A stretch of 64,000 nt of DNA from Owenia fusiformis (lineage: Eukaryota; Annelida; Polychaeta; Sabellida; Oweniidae): positions 28,955,985-29,019,984 of the forward strand of contig CAIIXF020000004.1 of NCBI GenBank assembly GCA_903813345.2, read 5' to 3'. Positions 45,397-58,900 of this stretch are shown here, one piece after another (position 1 is the first letter of the stretch; every line of letters starts with the position of its first letter). Under the pieces are notes generated by a model. It searched no databases. It was not told the origin of the DNA and saw only the letters and a program-made list of their open reading frames with translations. Position numbers and translations under genes: made by a program.

Positions 45397-45930
45397 CTGA
45401 AGGTTACGGAAAGTTGTGTCCCGCAACAATGCAATCCTCTCTGTTGTCTGTTGCATGGTACAAAATGATTGTATAATTCCAGGTGTCGGAGCACCTAGGT
45501 TTTTAGTATAGGCCTAACCTGCATTTTTACATTTCGATCAATCGATCACATGTCCATAAATTTAATTTTAGACTACTAAAATTTATGTTTTCCTACTGAA
45601 ATAACAAGATTTACCTCTGCAACATATTCATCTTCTTGAAACCTACGTTGGGACATCCACTAACGAAACGACAGCAAATATCTATATTCCTGTTGTGGAG
45701 TAGCAGTATATAACGAAATTTTATGATAATCCTAACCGCATTTCTGACCGCATGTCTGACTTCTTTGCAAGCATCTCTAAATTAAGGATTTGAAAACGGA
45801 ATCACTGTGTCTATAATTAAATAAGGAATTGAAACTGGAACTGGAAACGAAATCACTAATGTGTAGAGATTAGAGAATGCAAACATTTGCTTCACGGATT
45901 AATCTGAGTGAATAAATTGGCTTTGTATTT
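45397..45930. other. Unassigned DNA
   Basis: Nothing recognised. Confidence 0.4.
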
Positions 45931-45934
45931 TATA

Positions 45935-48260
45935 ATCACATTGACTTTGCATACTCATTCAATATGACTATGCATAATCACATTGACTTTCTACTATCAC
46001 CTTGACTATGTGTGCATATTGACTTTATGCTCACATTGACTTTATGCTCACATTGACTTTGAATGCTCACATTGACTTTGTATGCTCATATTGACTTTAT
46101 GCTCACATTGACTTTGAATGCTCACATTGACTTCATGCTCACATACACTTTTTATGCTCACATTGACTTTGTATGCTCACATTGACTTTATGCTCACATT
46201 GAATTTGCGTGCTCACATTAACTTTGTATGCTCACATTAACTTTGTAAGCTCACATTGACTAGACATGCTCACATTGACTTTATGCTTACATTGACTTTG
46301 CATGCTAACATTGACTCCGATGCTCACATTGACTGTGTATGCTCACATTGACTTTATGCTCACATTGACTTTATGCTCACATTGACTTTGTATGCTCAAA
46401 TTGACTTTGTATGCTCACATTGACTTTATGCTCACATTGACTTTGTATGCTCACATTGACTTTATGCTCACATTGACTTTGTATGCTCACATTGACTTTG
46501 TTTGCTCACATTGACTTTGTATGCTCACATTGACTTTATGTTCACATTGACTTTGTATGCTTACATTGACTTTGTATTCTCACATTGACTTTGTTTGCTC
46601 TATGTTCACATTGACTTTATGTTCACATTGACCTTATGTTCACATTGACTTTGTGCTCACATTGACTTTATATGCTCACATTGACTTTATGCTCACATTG
46701 ACTTTATGCTGACATTGACTTTGTATGCTCAAATTGACTTTGTTTGCTCACATTGACTTTGTATGCTCATATTGACTTTATGTTCACATTGACTTTGTAT
46801 GCTTACATTGACTTTGTATTCTCACATTGACTTTGTTTGCTCTATGTTCACATTGACTTTGCATACTCATTCAATATGACTATGCATAATCACATTGACT
46901 TTCTACGCTCACCTTGACTATGTATGCATATTGACTTTATGCTCACATTGACTTTATGCTCACATTGACTTTGAATGCTCACATTGACTTTGTATGCTCA
47001 TATTGACTTTATGCTCACATTGACTTTGAATGCTCACATTGACTTCATGCTCACATACACTTTTTATGCTCACATTGACTTTGTATGCTCACATTGACTT
47101 TATGCTCACATTGAATTTGCGTGCTCACATTAACTTTGTATGCTCACATTAACTTTGTAAGCTCACATTGACTAGACATGCTCACATTGACTTTATGCTT
47201 ACATTGACTTTGTATGCTAACATTGACTCCGATGCTCACATTGACTTTGTATGCTCACATTGACTAGACATGCTCACATTGACTTTATGCTTACATTGAC
47301 TTTGTATGCTAACATTGACTCCGATGCTCACATTGACTTTGTATGCTCACATTGACTTTATGCTCACATTGACTTTATGCTCACATTGACTTTGTATGCT
47401 CAAATTGACTTTGTATGCTCACATTGACTTTCTGCTCACATTGACTTTGTATGCTCACATTGACTTTATGCTCACATTGACTTTATGCTCACATTGACTT
47501 TGTATGCTCACATTGACTTTGTTTGCTCACATTGACTTTGTATGCTCACATTGACTTTATGTTCACATTGACTTTGTATGCTTACGTTTACTTTGTATTC
47601 TCACATTGACTTTGTTTGCTCTATGTTCACATTGACTTTATGTTCACATGGACTTTGTGCTCACATTGACTTTATATGCTCACATTGACTTTGTATGCTC
47701 ACATTGACTTTATGCTCACATTGACTTTGTATGCTCACATTGACTTCGTTTGCTCACATTGACTTTGTATGCTCACATTGACTTTATGTTCACATTGACT
47801 TTGTATGCTTACATTGACTTTGTATTCTCACATTGACTTTGTTTGCTCTATGTTCACATTGGCTTTATGTTCACATTGACTTTGTGCTCACATTGACTTT
47901 GTATGCTCACATTGACTTTGTATGCTCACATTGACTTTATGCTCACATTGACTTTGTTTGCTCACATTGACTTTGCATGCTCACAATCTGCACAGACACA
48001 TTGACTTTGCACACTCATATTGACTTGACATGCTCAGATTGACTTTGCATGCTCACATTGATTTCACATGTTTGCATTGACGTTGTATGCTCACATTGAC
48101 TTTACATGCTCACATTGACGTAACATGTTCACATTAACTTTGTATGCTCACATTGATTATGTATGCTCAAATTGACTTCACATGCTCACATTGACTTTAC
48201 ATGCTTACGATGACTCTGTATGCTAACAATGACTTGACATTTACATACTGACTTTGCATA
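45935..48260. repeat. 2.3-kb minisatellite, unit tgctcacattgacttt(gta), with 912-bp higher-order repeat
   Basis: Well over 100 units of 17-20 bp alternate between short (…ctttA) and long (…ctttGTA) forms. The unique opening 'gcatactcattcaatatgac' at about 45949 recurs at about 46861, and the following variants repeat in the same order, giving a 912-bp higher-order unit. A smaller duplicated block lies at about 47170-47330. Units decay toward the right end. Confidence 0.95.
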
Positions 48261-48786
48261 ATTACAAAGACTGGAGACTGTATACATATATTTAATGTGT
48301 ATGCACACATTACTTTTTATTGCAACGTCTAACGTTTTGGCATTATGGATGGTCAGAACATAGCCTTAAGTTTTTATTGCTACCGACGAACCTCGAACCT
48401 AGATATGAAAAAGCTACGTTGGCGACCTTATGAAAAAATAAGGATACGACCGGGAATGCACCATGAAATCTGACTATAAAGAAATAAAAAATTCCGGATG
48501 ATATACTGTAGAATTAAGGATACGACCAAATAATGGGAATAGACAACAGAACATCTGAATAAGAAACCTTAATGAATAGCATATGTAAATTAAACATACG
48601 CGAAATATTGGCATGGTGAATAAATTGTAATGTCGAATAAGCCACAATAATACTAGTGGTTTAGAAATTTGCATTCTTTTATTGTCGTTTCATATGTAAA
48701 TTAAAATTCTAGCGTATTTTAGGTTGGCCACAGCTATTGTTAATAAACCACAAATAGTTAATATTCAGATCATGATATGCGTATAC
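48261..48786. other. Unassigned DNA
   Basis: A short phrase 'aaggatacgacc' occurs twice (48440, 48517). No gene. Confidence 0.4.
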
Positions 48787-48873
48787 TACAGGGTGACCCA
48801 AAAAACAGAACCCTCTTAAAGTGTAATAATTTCTTAATTGCCAGTATCAACCCAATTTTTATGTGCATAAACT

Positions 48874-51671
48874 CACGGTGGGGATTGTCATCACGTGACC
48901 TTCGTAATTGATGGTGTCTGAACAAGCTGTACGATTTTCTCGATTAAGCCAGATAAATGAATATTTTTCATATTTATATTTTGTTAACAGCGTCAAATTT
49001 CTCCCCATTTATGTATACTATCTCAGTCTTTCAAATGAACCTAAATTGACAAGCAGAGGACGCATATTATTTGAGATATGACTGTTTTTCGTTTCGAAAT
49101 ATGATGGTGTCTGAACAACTTTAAAATTCTGTATGATGGTGTCTGTACAAATTTTTTGAATACACGACATGGATACCAGTCTCCATGTTTTCATGTGTAA
49201 TTGTTTACTATCATACGATGCATTCCCGTACTCTCGTATATTCAAGGCTTTGTATAAAAACCTAGTACCTCGTACCCACGTCCCGACCCACGTACGTGGG
49301 GCATGATACAGTCTTTGAAGGGTTCAATTTTTTAAAATAAGATCATTCAATCTTCGTCTATGCTGAATTGTAAATGCATTAGTGCACGTCGAAAAAAGGC
49401 GAACGCATTCCGTTCGGACATTTCACGCAAGTTTATTTTTTATGGTTCCTTTATTTAAACAGTCTTAATATACAGCAAAAACAGGGCCTAAGCCAAAGCA
49501 TTATTGGCCCTGTGGGTAACAGCATCAGAATTTACATAAAAGATGGCTCTCCTGTTTGGAGAAATGAACTGATTGTTTTGACTCATCATAAATACATGTT
49601 ATTTTAGACAATTTCTATTATCTTACAAAAAAATCTGTAAAAGATTTAAAAACTAGACCTTTAATAGAATTATTCAATGAAATGTCACCAAACGCGAGCT
49701 CCGTATGTCACGCATTTGCTTTGAAATATATGTATATGTCGAGCATTTTCTTCGAAATATTTTGTACCATTTTGGATGTTGACTATACTCGTGCTACAAA
49801 TGTACAAAGTGGATTAAGAATATAACTATACAATTGAATAATAACTCAAGGGAAATTGGTAACCTGCCTAGAATGTCAAGATAAGGCTGTCCCAAGGTTA
49901 AGAAGGAGCATTATACCCAGCTCATTTGAAAGAATAATTGACTTAACATCAGGATATCATCAAGTCGATACATGCTGATATCCATGTGCTAAGTCAATGG
50001 AACCAAATAAAATAATAAAACAAAAAAATGAAATGAAAACCAAAGGTTAAGGTCAAAATTGTCCTTTGCAACATTCTTTATCATAATTTCACATTTTAAA
50101 TTTTGTAAACGATGATTTTGCACGCAAGATTCTTTTATTATCAGATATGCACTGACTTGACCTTTACAAGGTCACTATGGCCTCAAAAACACTTAGGATG
50201 CACCTGAACACTATGCCATAATTAACCCCTTACATACTAAATACCATATTATGTCATAATGGTCATGAATGACCTGGGGGTAGTTTTATATACTTTGTAT
50301 GACGGATCCTTTATCTATTAATGCTCGTTCACTAGAAGCAATATTCACTAAAATTGTCATGTCACGTTTTTCATTTGCTGGGGACTTCCAGGAAATCGTC
50401 TTTAAGGTGTGACTATATTGCCACATTTAGGTCGCATTACAACCTTGTCTCTATGGGTGTACTACTCTCCCCGTCATCCAATTTGGAATAACCATCCACA
50501 ATTGAGCAAACAATTACACTTTCGCGTGTTGGGATGAATTTACGATCCCCGAGACTAAAATCATCGTTCCCCTTGCTGTGATTAAACAAAATGAAGCACA
50601 GAATTCCATTTAGCAAATCCCCATATTAAAACCTAATTTAGCGTAGATTTTCCCTATTGGACGAGCCTTTGAATGGCGCTATTTTTAAAAAATTGATCGG
50701 ATAATCCTTTAAAGCTTTTAAAATTGAACCCTTCAAATACTGTATCACGACTCACGTACGTGGGTACGTGGGCATAAGGTACAAGTTTTTTTATACAAAA
50801 CCTATATTTAATAAGTTATTATACAATGCAGAAGCCAGACCCTATTAATGTTACATAATTTTGCAGAGCAATTGACTTTAATCAGGACAATGACATCACG
50901 AAGAAATCCTGTATTTTGATTGGTCAGATTTCTCTGGCCTCTCAAAAGGTGACTGACTTTACTGAATGATCTTCTTCGTTCACTCGGCTCCCGTCGGAAG
51001 TAACGCAGTGAAGACAGAGCGTGCGAAGATGCTGAATAATACCATCCCTGGGCAGTTTAAATCGATTGATGGATTCATTTTATATTGTTTTATTCAAGTA
51101 CATCAAGTAATCTTTTGTAATATTAGATAAATAACGTCTGATCAAATAACTTAATCGCCCAGTTTCTGGTGACAATACACGATGTATCTAAATTCCTCTG
51201 ATGGATGATTGTCCCACACATGATTTGCAAATCGTATCAGTGAATGTTGGAAATTCAACCAATGGATGGCAGTGATAACAGGCAAACATCACAATTCTAG
51301 GTTGATTTCGGTTTAACACATTGGAAAGAAGGAGATGTATTTAAAAAACACACGAAAACACGAGGACTACTTTCCAAGTAGTGTATTTTAAAATTTGTAC
51401 AGACACCATCATGCAGAATTTAAAAGTTGTTCAGACACCATCATTTTTCGAAATAAAAAACAGTGATATCTCAAAAAATATGCATCCTCTGCTTGTAAAT
51501 TCAGGTTCATTTGAAAGACTAAGATAGTATGCACAAGTGGGGCGGGATTTGAAGCATTTAACAAAGTATAAATATGAAAATTATTCGTTTTTCTTGCTTA
51601 ATCGAGAAAATCTTACGCCTTGTTCAGACACCATCAGTTGCGAAGGTCACGTGATGACAATCCCTACCGTG
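48874..51671. mobile_element. Element with RSS/Transib-like CACGGTG termini and 5-bp duplication
   Basis: Left end CACGGTGGGGATTGTCATCA and right end (inward) CACGGTAGGGATTGTCATCA match for about 55 bases (…CGTGACCTTCG…GATGGTGTCTGAACAAG). Both sides are flanked by AAACT (48869-48873, 51672-51676). The arms stay related further in: three 'gatggtgtctgaacaa'-type motifs per arm, and a shared block with CCACGTACGTG near 49280 and 50750. Five-base duplications and CAC(A/T/G)xTG ends are the mark of Transib and of RAG signal heptamers. No transposase is seen, so it is probably non-autonomous; the superfamily call is inference. Confidence 0.65.
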
Positions 51672-51859
51672 AAACTAGAATCTATGGATGCTAATTTGAT
51701 ATCAAGTTTGTTATACAAAATTGATTATTTTTGATATCGTGGATGATCTTGGAATGTGTCCAATTTTCGGAAATCGGGATTGAGACAAAATTATTTCTTG
51801 CATTTTTTGAGAAATTCAGAAGGAAATTCCAAAGAAGACAAGAAATGAAAGTAATATTT

Positions 51860-52330
51860 TATTTCAAAAGTGAAGAATAGATAATTGTAAAACACCAAGT
51901 AAAAGATCAGATGAATGGAATTCCTGGCCTCTAAGCAACAACACCTCAAACCCTCATCCATTGGATGAATTCTCAAGAAATCATTTAGACAGCAGAATGA
52001 TCAGTCAAGAACATTTAATGACATATGAAGTCAATGTTCAATAATGAGTTGGAAGAGGAAGAAAAGAGAACTGTTTAACACCTAAATGGAAAAAAATTAT
52101 CAGCTTACACCTATCTAGGAAGGTTTCTAAGAATTGAAGTATGAGAACACCTAAAAGCACTGTGTGTGATTGCAATGAACGCAGTTCCAAAATATCGCTC
52201 AAAGGGTGCAACCACACCTAAAGATGACTTTAAGGTTGCTAGAAGACTTCCTCATTAACGATCTTACCCTCTGTACTCACAGAATGCAGCTTAACAAGAA
52301 GAATATGATGGTTTTAAACAAACGATGTGT
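51860..52330 (+). pseudogene. Decayed mariner-type transposase, C-terminal part
   Basis: The frame near 51910-51970 reads EWNSWPLSNNTSNPHPLDEF, which fits the 'WPP.SPDLNPLD' motif with the last catalytic Asp. A later piece, IAMNAVPKYRSKGATTP (about 52170-52220), may be the tail. Stops and frame changes are frequent. Confidence 0.35.
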
Positions 52331-52854
52331 AATCTTTTGGTTGACATGAAAATCTTTCATTTTCTTTTCTTTCAAAAGTGGGCTTAATTTTAAAACGGCC
52401 ATAACAAGAAGGACATTAAATGTTATGTAACAAATTTGGTCTCACATGGTCATTCATAGATTGTTGTTTCTGTACACGAAGAATGAAGCTGATTACATAT
52501 GTATTAAAGAAATTATTTCATTTTTTGAGGGTTCTATTTGTGGGTCACCCTGTACACTTAAATGTGCATTGGGCATGTACTGTTACTGGTATTCGTCGAA
52601 AACGGAACATGTCTCATTCATGTGCATATAAGATTGGATGCCCTAGGGGACGGGAAAAACATCTCATAGACAATAAAATAAAAGCTCCTGGAGAGATCGT
52701 CGATGTACCCATGGTAATATTTGAAACGGCCAGAAATCAAATGACTAAAAGCCAAGTGAATCAAAACATTTTAACCAACTAAAAGTTCTTTTCTTTTTCT
52801 AAAAAGCCCTTTCCCGAAAATCAAATAACAAGATGCGTTTGATTTGAATTCATC

Positions 52855-53283
52855 ATGCATTATTATATTGTATTGCATCGTATTGTATTATATTGTATTG
52901 TATTATATTGTATTGAATCGTATTGTATTATATTGTATTGCATCGTATTGTATTATATTGTATTGTATTATATTGTATTGAATCGTATTGTATTATATTG
53001 TATTGCATCGTATTGTATTATATTGTATTGTATTATATTGTATTGAATCGTATTGTATTATATTGTATTGCATCGTATTGTATTATATTGTATTGTATTA
53101 TATTGTATTGAATCGTATTGTATTATATTGTATTGCATCGTATTGTATTATATTGCATTGCATCGTATTGTATTTTATTATATTGTTTTGTATCATATTG
53201 CATTGCATCGCATTGTATTGTTTTATATTGCATTGCATCGTATTGTATTGTATTATATTCAATTGCATCGTATTGTATTGAAA
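52855..53283. repeat. TATTG satellite with 65-bp higher-order unit
   Basis: Pentamers TATTG/TATTA with 'gcatcg' and 'gaatcg' variants repeat every 65 bases (13 pentamers) at least four times, then decay. Open frames on both strands here (YCIVLY-type, or the antisense MQYN type) are artefacts of the repeat. Confidence 0.95.
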
Positions 53284-53289
53284 CTGCAC

Positions 53290-54069
53290 TTTGATTCTAA
53301 ACAAAATTCCAAGAAGCGATTTGGAGTCGGTATGACTTTCATAATTACATTTCCTGAAAAATTAAATATAGATTATTGAAAATAATATGATATGTGGTCG
53401 TCTGGTGACATCGCCTTTGTTTTCTATTGCTTTCCCCATACCATCTGATTAAACAATTAAACAGCATACTAGTAATACATAGTTTTCAATTAAACAGCAT
53501 ACATAGTCAGGCGGCTAAAAGGTAAGGCGAAATATTGTTTCTATGCTTATATATTAATTACTATTATCATTTTATTTCAAATGTTCGGGTAATGCAATAA
53601 ATGGCGTGGAAGCTATTATCCAAAAAAAACAAATTACAAAATTAATTACTTAAAACCGTTAACCATTTGTCCATATTGTGTGTGGTATAATAAATGTACT
53701 TAATAAGTATATAAATATAATAAATATCTTAATCTCTACAGCTTTTTACAGAGTAAACGCAATCATTAGATTAGATAATATAGCTGTCTAATACATTTGT
53801 AAAATAAATAAAGAATACAAAAGCATTGATTTAAGTAACGTATCTAATAAATTTGATTATAAGTAAATTAATTTTGTCATATAGTTACAGAGCGTAGCCC
53901 GAAATTAAAATAGCCGAGGGAAATGTTAAAAGGGGGCATTTAAAGGGGAGAAAAATGTTATAATCCAGGCATTTAGCAGGTCGCTAATCTTGGACTTATT
54001 TCGATTTTGAATGTTTTAATTGGAAGAATGATAAATACATTATAAAAGTGGCTTTTTGTCTTATCATTC
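53290..54069. other. Unassigned AT-rich DNA
   Basis: A duplicated 'ttaaacagcatac' phrase lies near 53458-53503; nothing else. Confidence 0.4.
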
Positions 54070-55080
54070 TACAGTACAATTTGGACACATATCAGAATAA
54101 CTTTTTCAATAATTAGGGAATCTTCATGATGTTTAATGTGTAGAGTGTTCAATGGATAAATTATTCGTATGCTCGCATGGCAACAATAACTTTGATATGG
54201 TTAATGTACAAAAAGATTGGGAAAATAACCAAAAATAGAAAAAATAACAAAATAATAAAGGTATTTTTTTCTTTTTGGAGATCAATTATGTAATATCCCC
54301 CAATCTTTTTGTACATTAACCATATCAAAAAATGTTGCTTTTGGGCCCGATATTTGACCTCGAATTTTCATTGTTTTTCGGATTATCCTAATCCCAAGTA
54401 GACTCACTTTCCTTGTCAGACGTAAATCATGACTTATATTTATTTTTTTTCAATTTAGTCGTAAAAATTGTAATATAATAAAATGGTGCATTTTTGGTAA
54501 AAATTGGCTCAAAATTTGGGAAAAATGGTGGGTTGATTGGTGACAGCCTAAGAGATAATCCGATCGACTTCACTTTCATTATATTGCCCCTTATATAAGA
54601 TAACATATTGGCCAAACAAACGCATTTGTTTTTGTTGTCGAATAATCATTAGAACTAAGTAAGCGCTGTCTAAAAAAGCTTGCAATAACTATTACCTCCC
54701 CTTTTACCAAATACGCGAGTCAGTTTATCGACAAATTAGGGTAGATATTAGACATTATTATTGGTAATATATGTGTACGCTAATGAAAGCAATCCAGAAG
54801 TACTTCAAACAATGACTAAGACACCAATTTCAGAAAATTTTATTTTTGAATATTTTTTGACGATTTCACCGAGAGCATGGACATGATGGACGAGGGGCGT
54901 GCTCGTGATAATTTTAAATCTCAAATTTGTTGTTTGTGCTATCCAAGTACAACAATTTTTTATCCACTGAACACTCTATCAACAAATCACGAAGATTCCT
55001 TAATTATTGAGATTAACATGATTAATTTATACCAAAATTAGTGAGTGGCATTTTTGTGTGATCTTGCTGTAGAATATGCT
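54070..55080. mobile_element. MITE-like 1-kb element with nested inverted repeats
   Basis: The segment at 54105-54165 (caataattagggaatcttca … gtgttcaatggataa) is repeated inverted at about 54960-55010. The outer match extends to 'attctacag' near 54067 and its complement near 55065. Inside is a perfect 29-bp inverted repeat, 54193-54221 against 54298-54326 (tgatatggttaatgtacaaa…). No protein is encoded and no target duplication could be fixed. Confidence 0.55.
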
Positions 55081-55744
55081 GGAATTTGAAAAAAAGCAGA
55101 CTTTTAAATACATGTATGTTGTCATGTATCTTATCATCATCATCCGATCACAGGGCGTCAAGATCCAGAATTCTTGATACCTGTTTAGGAGGATGTCTAT
55201 ATACATTTTAGCTTTTCCAGTTAGGTCTACAACAACAAATAGCATACAGTGCACGACAGGATGCCGTGGCACATATTAATATGTGCTATATATCTACTTC
55301 CTACCTTATTAGGTAAGGTCCTTGTAAAACTTTCAAATGATATTTCGTTCGTTAATTGATTTTCAGTAATTTCCTTTCATATTGCATTAGGGCGATTTTT
55401 TGTCAATCGGTCTACGTCAATGTAAATATGACATTAATGATTGGGATAAAAGAATCATCATCATCATTAATATGTTCATATTAACTGAACATTAAATGCA
55501 TTAATCTACTAGTATATTGTGAAAACCCTTGAGACAGTGGGTAAGACGCGGGATCATTATAAACAATATACTTTAATTGTGGTTATAATCTATCTTCGAT
55601 TTTGATATTACGAATGCATGGTTGAAACAATGGTTGAAACAAAGATTGACCAGGAAACATAAGATGTTTGTGTAATGTTCAATCTTGGAATACATTGCTC
55701 ATATCTAACATCTCCCATGTCTCTGAATCATTTTCTAAATGCAG

Positions 55745-55987
55745 ACGCTGAATCGGGTACAACAGTATCCCCTGATCAAGTATGTCAAACACAGTCGATT
55801 TGTACGGATTCAAATGAATGCCCGGCAAACCAGCATTGCAGGGAGCAGAAATGTAATATTTGCCCATTAGGACAACCAAGCGATTGCGAGATGATTCAAT
55901 GTGACGGAAACCGCAAAAGTTGTCCTGACACGCACACCTGTATTAATGCAAACACATCACAACATCAGTTCTCTGTTTGTTGCAAAA
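55745..55987 (+). CDS. Protease gene exon 1: 12-Cys module
   Basis: Acceptor ctaaatgcag, donor AAAA|GTAAGT, 243 bases, phase 1 at both ends. It encodes VCQTQSICTDSNECPANQHC, CNICPLGQPSDCEMIQC and a final VCCK. The spacing suggests an EB- or WAP-like disulphide module, without an exact match recalled. Reading from ATG 55675 through the acceptor gives no credible signal peptide, so earlier exons are expected. Confidence 0.75.
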
Positions 55988-58900
55988 GTAAGTAGATTTT
56001 GACGTTTAATATCATTCAGCAAATATTTCACAAGAGATCTATATACATTTTATTAGTGCTATATGCTTTGCTAATTATGTCACCTCCAAAAGTGGACACA
56101 CATAGTTATAGTTTGCAACTTTTTGTGGACAGCGTTTGGCGTTTAGACGGCTAGCGTCAAGCACTCTGCATTTCCAGATAAAATCCAAATTATGTTTGAT
56201 TTATAACATCATTAGTCAATCCCAAAACTGACCTGATATATCATCATTGCGCATTTTCACCGAAATCCAAGATGGCTGCGGCAAGTGTCTCAATATTACA
56301 GATACAACGACATAGCTTAGATACATCCGTTGAAACATATCCATGCCAGTGTTTTATTTCAATGAAAACTAAAATCCTAAAATGCAATTGCTCCCAGTTT
56401 TTCTTATATTTGACAAAAACTAGATTAGGATACACGCTGCTTCACAATATGTTTGATTAACAACCAAAATTATATATTAATAAGAATATTTTGAACCCAA
56501 TGTCATTCATAAACAACTTTTCGAACCTAAATAAACGCACAATATGATAATATTGGCTATGACCATGGTAGTTAAGTCATAGCAGTTTAAACGTTTCATG
56601 GAACCTTTAAAGTATGAAATAGAGTCACAGAGTTACCGTTCATGAGGTATTTCAGTTCAAAGTTTCGTGTTCTTATGTTTATATAGTGACTCCCTTAAAG
56701 TAGATGCTGTTAAGGGATTAAAGTGAAATTCAATTATTTCTTCCATATATATTCAACAAAAATGAACATGACTATTTGCAATATATTATAGTTACTGGTA
56801 ACTGGACCGATTGGGGAGAATGGACAGGTGAATGTCATCCAGAAGGGGGTGGTAAAGTATTTCGTTATAGAGAATGTCTAAGTCAGAATAATGTAAAGAT
56901 GGACAAAGAGAACTGCGTTGGTGAAATATTTGAAGCAAAACCATGCAGTAACACGATGAGCAAAATTAGAAGTAAGTCATGCCTTTACTGAAGAAACAGT
57001 TAGTCTCTGAAATAGTGATACCAAACAATATACAAAACGAAACCATTTTATCAAATCATTCATAGAAAATACCATGCTGTAGTTTTGTCTCCTTTTTGGT
57101 GGCCATTTTGAATTCAGTAAAAGAAATTTAGAAATTAGGGATTCTTCTTCTGGAGGTCCTGCGACAATAATGCCAGGGATTGGCATCTATAACTTGTATT
57201 TAATTATATAATTAATATTCAAGTTATCATAAATGTCATTTTAGTACCAGTCGTCTTCAAATTTCTTTCTTAAGCAGAGGCATGTGCCTAGGAAGTATCA
57301 TATAATCTGAATTTAATCGGACAACTGATATTTATCCCATCGAACGAAGTTCGGAGGGATATAGGGAACGCCTCCGTCCGTCCGTCCGTCCGTCCGTACG
57401 TACGTCTGTCCGTCCGTACGTACGTCCGTCCGTCCGTCCGTCCGTCCGGGCAATAACTCAAATACCGTTGGCCCGATTTTGTTCATATTTTATACACATA
57501 TACCCTATGGGGGTAAAAGTTCTGCTCGAAAGCCGATTTTCAAAATGGCCGCTCATTTCAAAATGGCGGCCATTTTAGTGCCAAATTTACAGTAATTTAG
57601 GTGCAATATGTAAAACTGTAATAGCAATATGTTTTAGATGTAAAAAATTATATAGGACATTAATAAAGCTAGAAATGTAGATATTAAAGAAGCACATGGC
57701 AGCCATCTTGAAAAATAGCGGCCTTTACTCATTATTTTACGAATTTTGCTCTAACTCGAAAAGTAGTGGAGCGATTTTGTTCATATTTGGTATGTGAATA
57801 CTATAAACATTGCACACTGTCTAAAGACACTTTTGGAAGAAGGTGGCCATTTTGAAAAATGGCCGCCATTTTGAAAAATTGTCACCATTTTAACGTATTT
57901 TACTCGAAAACGTAGTGAAGCGATTTTGTTCATATTTGGTATGTGAATACTATAAGCATGGCACACTGTCTAATGACACTTTTGGTAGAAGGCGGCCATT
58001 TTCAAAATGGCCACCATTTTAACGTATTTTACTATAACTCGAAAAGTAGTGGAGCGATTTTGTTCATATTTGATATGCGAATATTATAAGCTTGACACAC
58101 TGTCATATAACACTTTTGAAAGAAGGCGGCCATTTTGAAATTTTTTTTGAAAAATGGCCGCCATTTTAACATATTTTACTATAACTCAAAAAGTAGTGAA
58201 GCGATTTTGTTCATATTTGGTATGTGAATACTGTAAGCATGGCACACTTTCAATTGACAGTTTTGGTAGAAGGCGATCATTTTTGCAAAATGGCCCCCAT
58301 TTTAACATATTTTACTATAACTTGAAAAGTAGTGGAGCGATTTTGTTTATTTTTGGTATGTAAATACTATAAGCACAGCACACTGTCTTATGGCACTTTT
58401 GGTAGAAGGTGGCCATTTTGAAAAATGGCCGCCATTTTAACGTTTTTTGCTATAACTTGAAAAGTAGTGGAGCGATTTTGTTATAAGCATGGCACATGGT
58501 TTAATGACACTTTTGGTAGAAGGCGGCCATTTTGAAAAATGGCTGCCATTTTTGGTATATACTTTGTTTGTAAAAATGCCATCCATAGCTGTTCGATGGG
58601 ATTCGCTACGCTTTGGCGTTGCCGTTGTTCTGGTTAAATTATCAAGAGTTACATAATTTTTATGAAAACTGTTGAAGACTTTGAATTCAGCTGCCATCTT
58701 GAATATTTGTTGTTGACCAGAGGCCATAATTAAAAAATATCTACAGGGGTGACATGGTTTTTCCACATTGTCGGTGCTATTATTTTTATCTAACGCTCAA
58801 TTCAATGTCCCTTTTCTAAACAATACTGATGATGTTAATATGTGAAATGAACACGTACGACCGAGCACAACCTCTTTGTTTGAATACACACTGTTTCAAG

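Larger units (their letters stand above)
48789..52552. mobile_element. Mariner-like element (TA flanks), interrupted
   Basis: Left terminus CAGGGTGACCCAAAAAACAG and right terminus (inward) CAGGGTGACCCACAAATAG continue to match for about 50 bases (AACCCTC...AATAATTTCTT). Both are bordered by TA (48787-48788 and 52553-52554), the Tc1/mariner target. At 3.76 kb it is far longer than usual because a 2.8-kb second element lies inside. A decayed transposase is visible near the right end. Confidence 0.75.

Noticed and set aside
45935-48260. Short repeats with variable linkers, CRISPR-like at first sight
   Set aside because: Linkers are only 1-3 bases and variants repeat in higher-order blocks; it is a minisatellite.
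52855-53379. Five overlapping open frames (YCIVLY-type repeats)
   Set aside because: Generated by the TATTG satellite.
58154-58766. Open frames containing NGPHFN or NGSHFSKWPP
   Set aside because: Derived from the 140-bp intronic tandem units, not exons.
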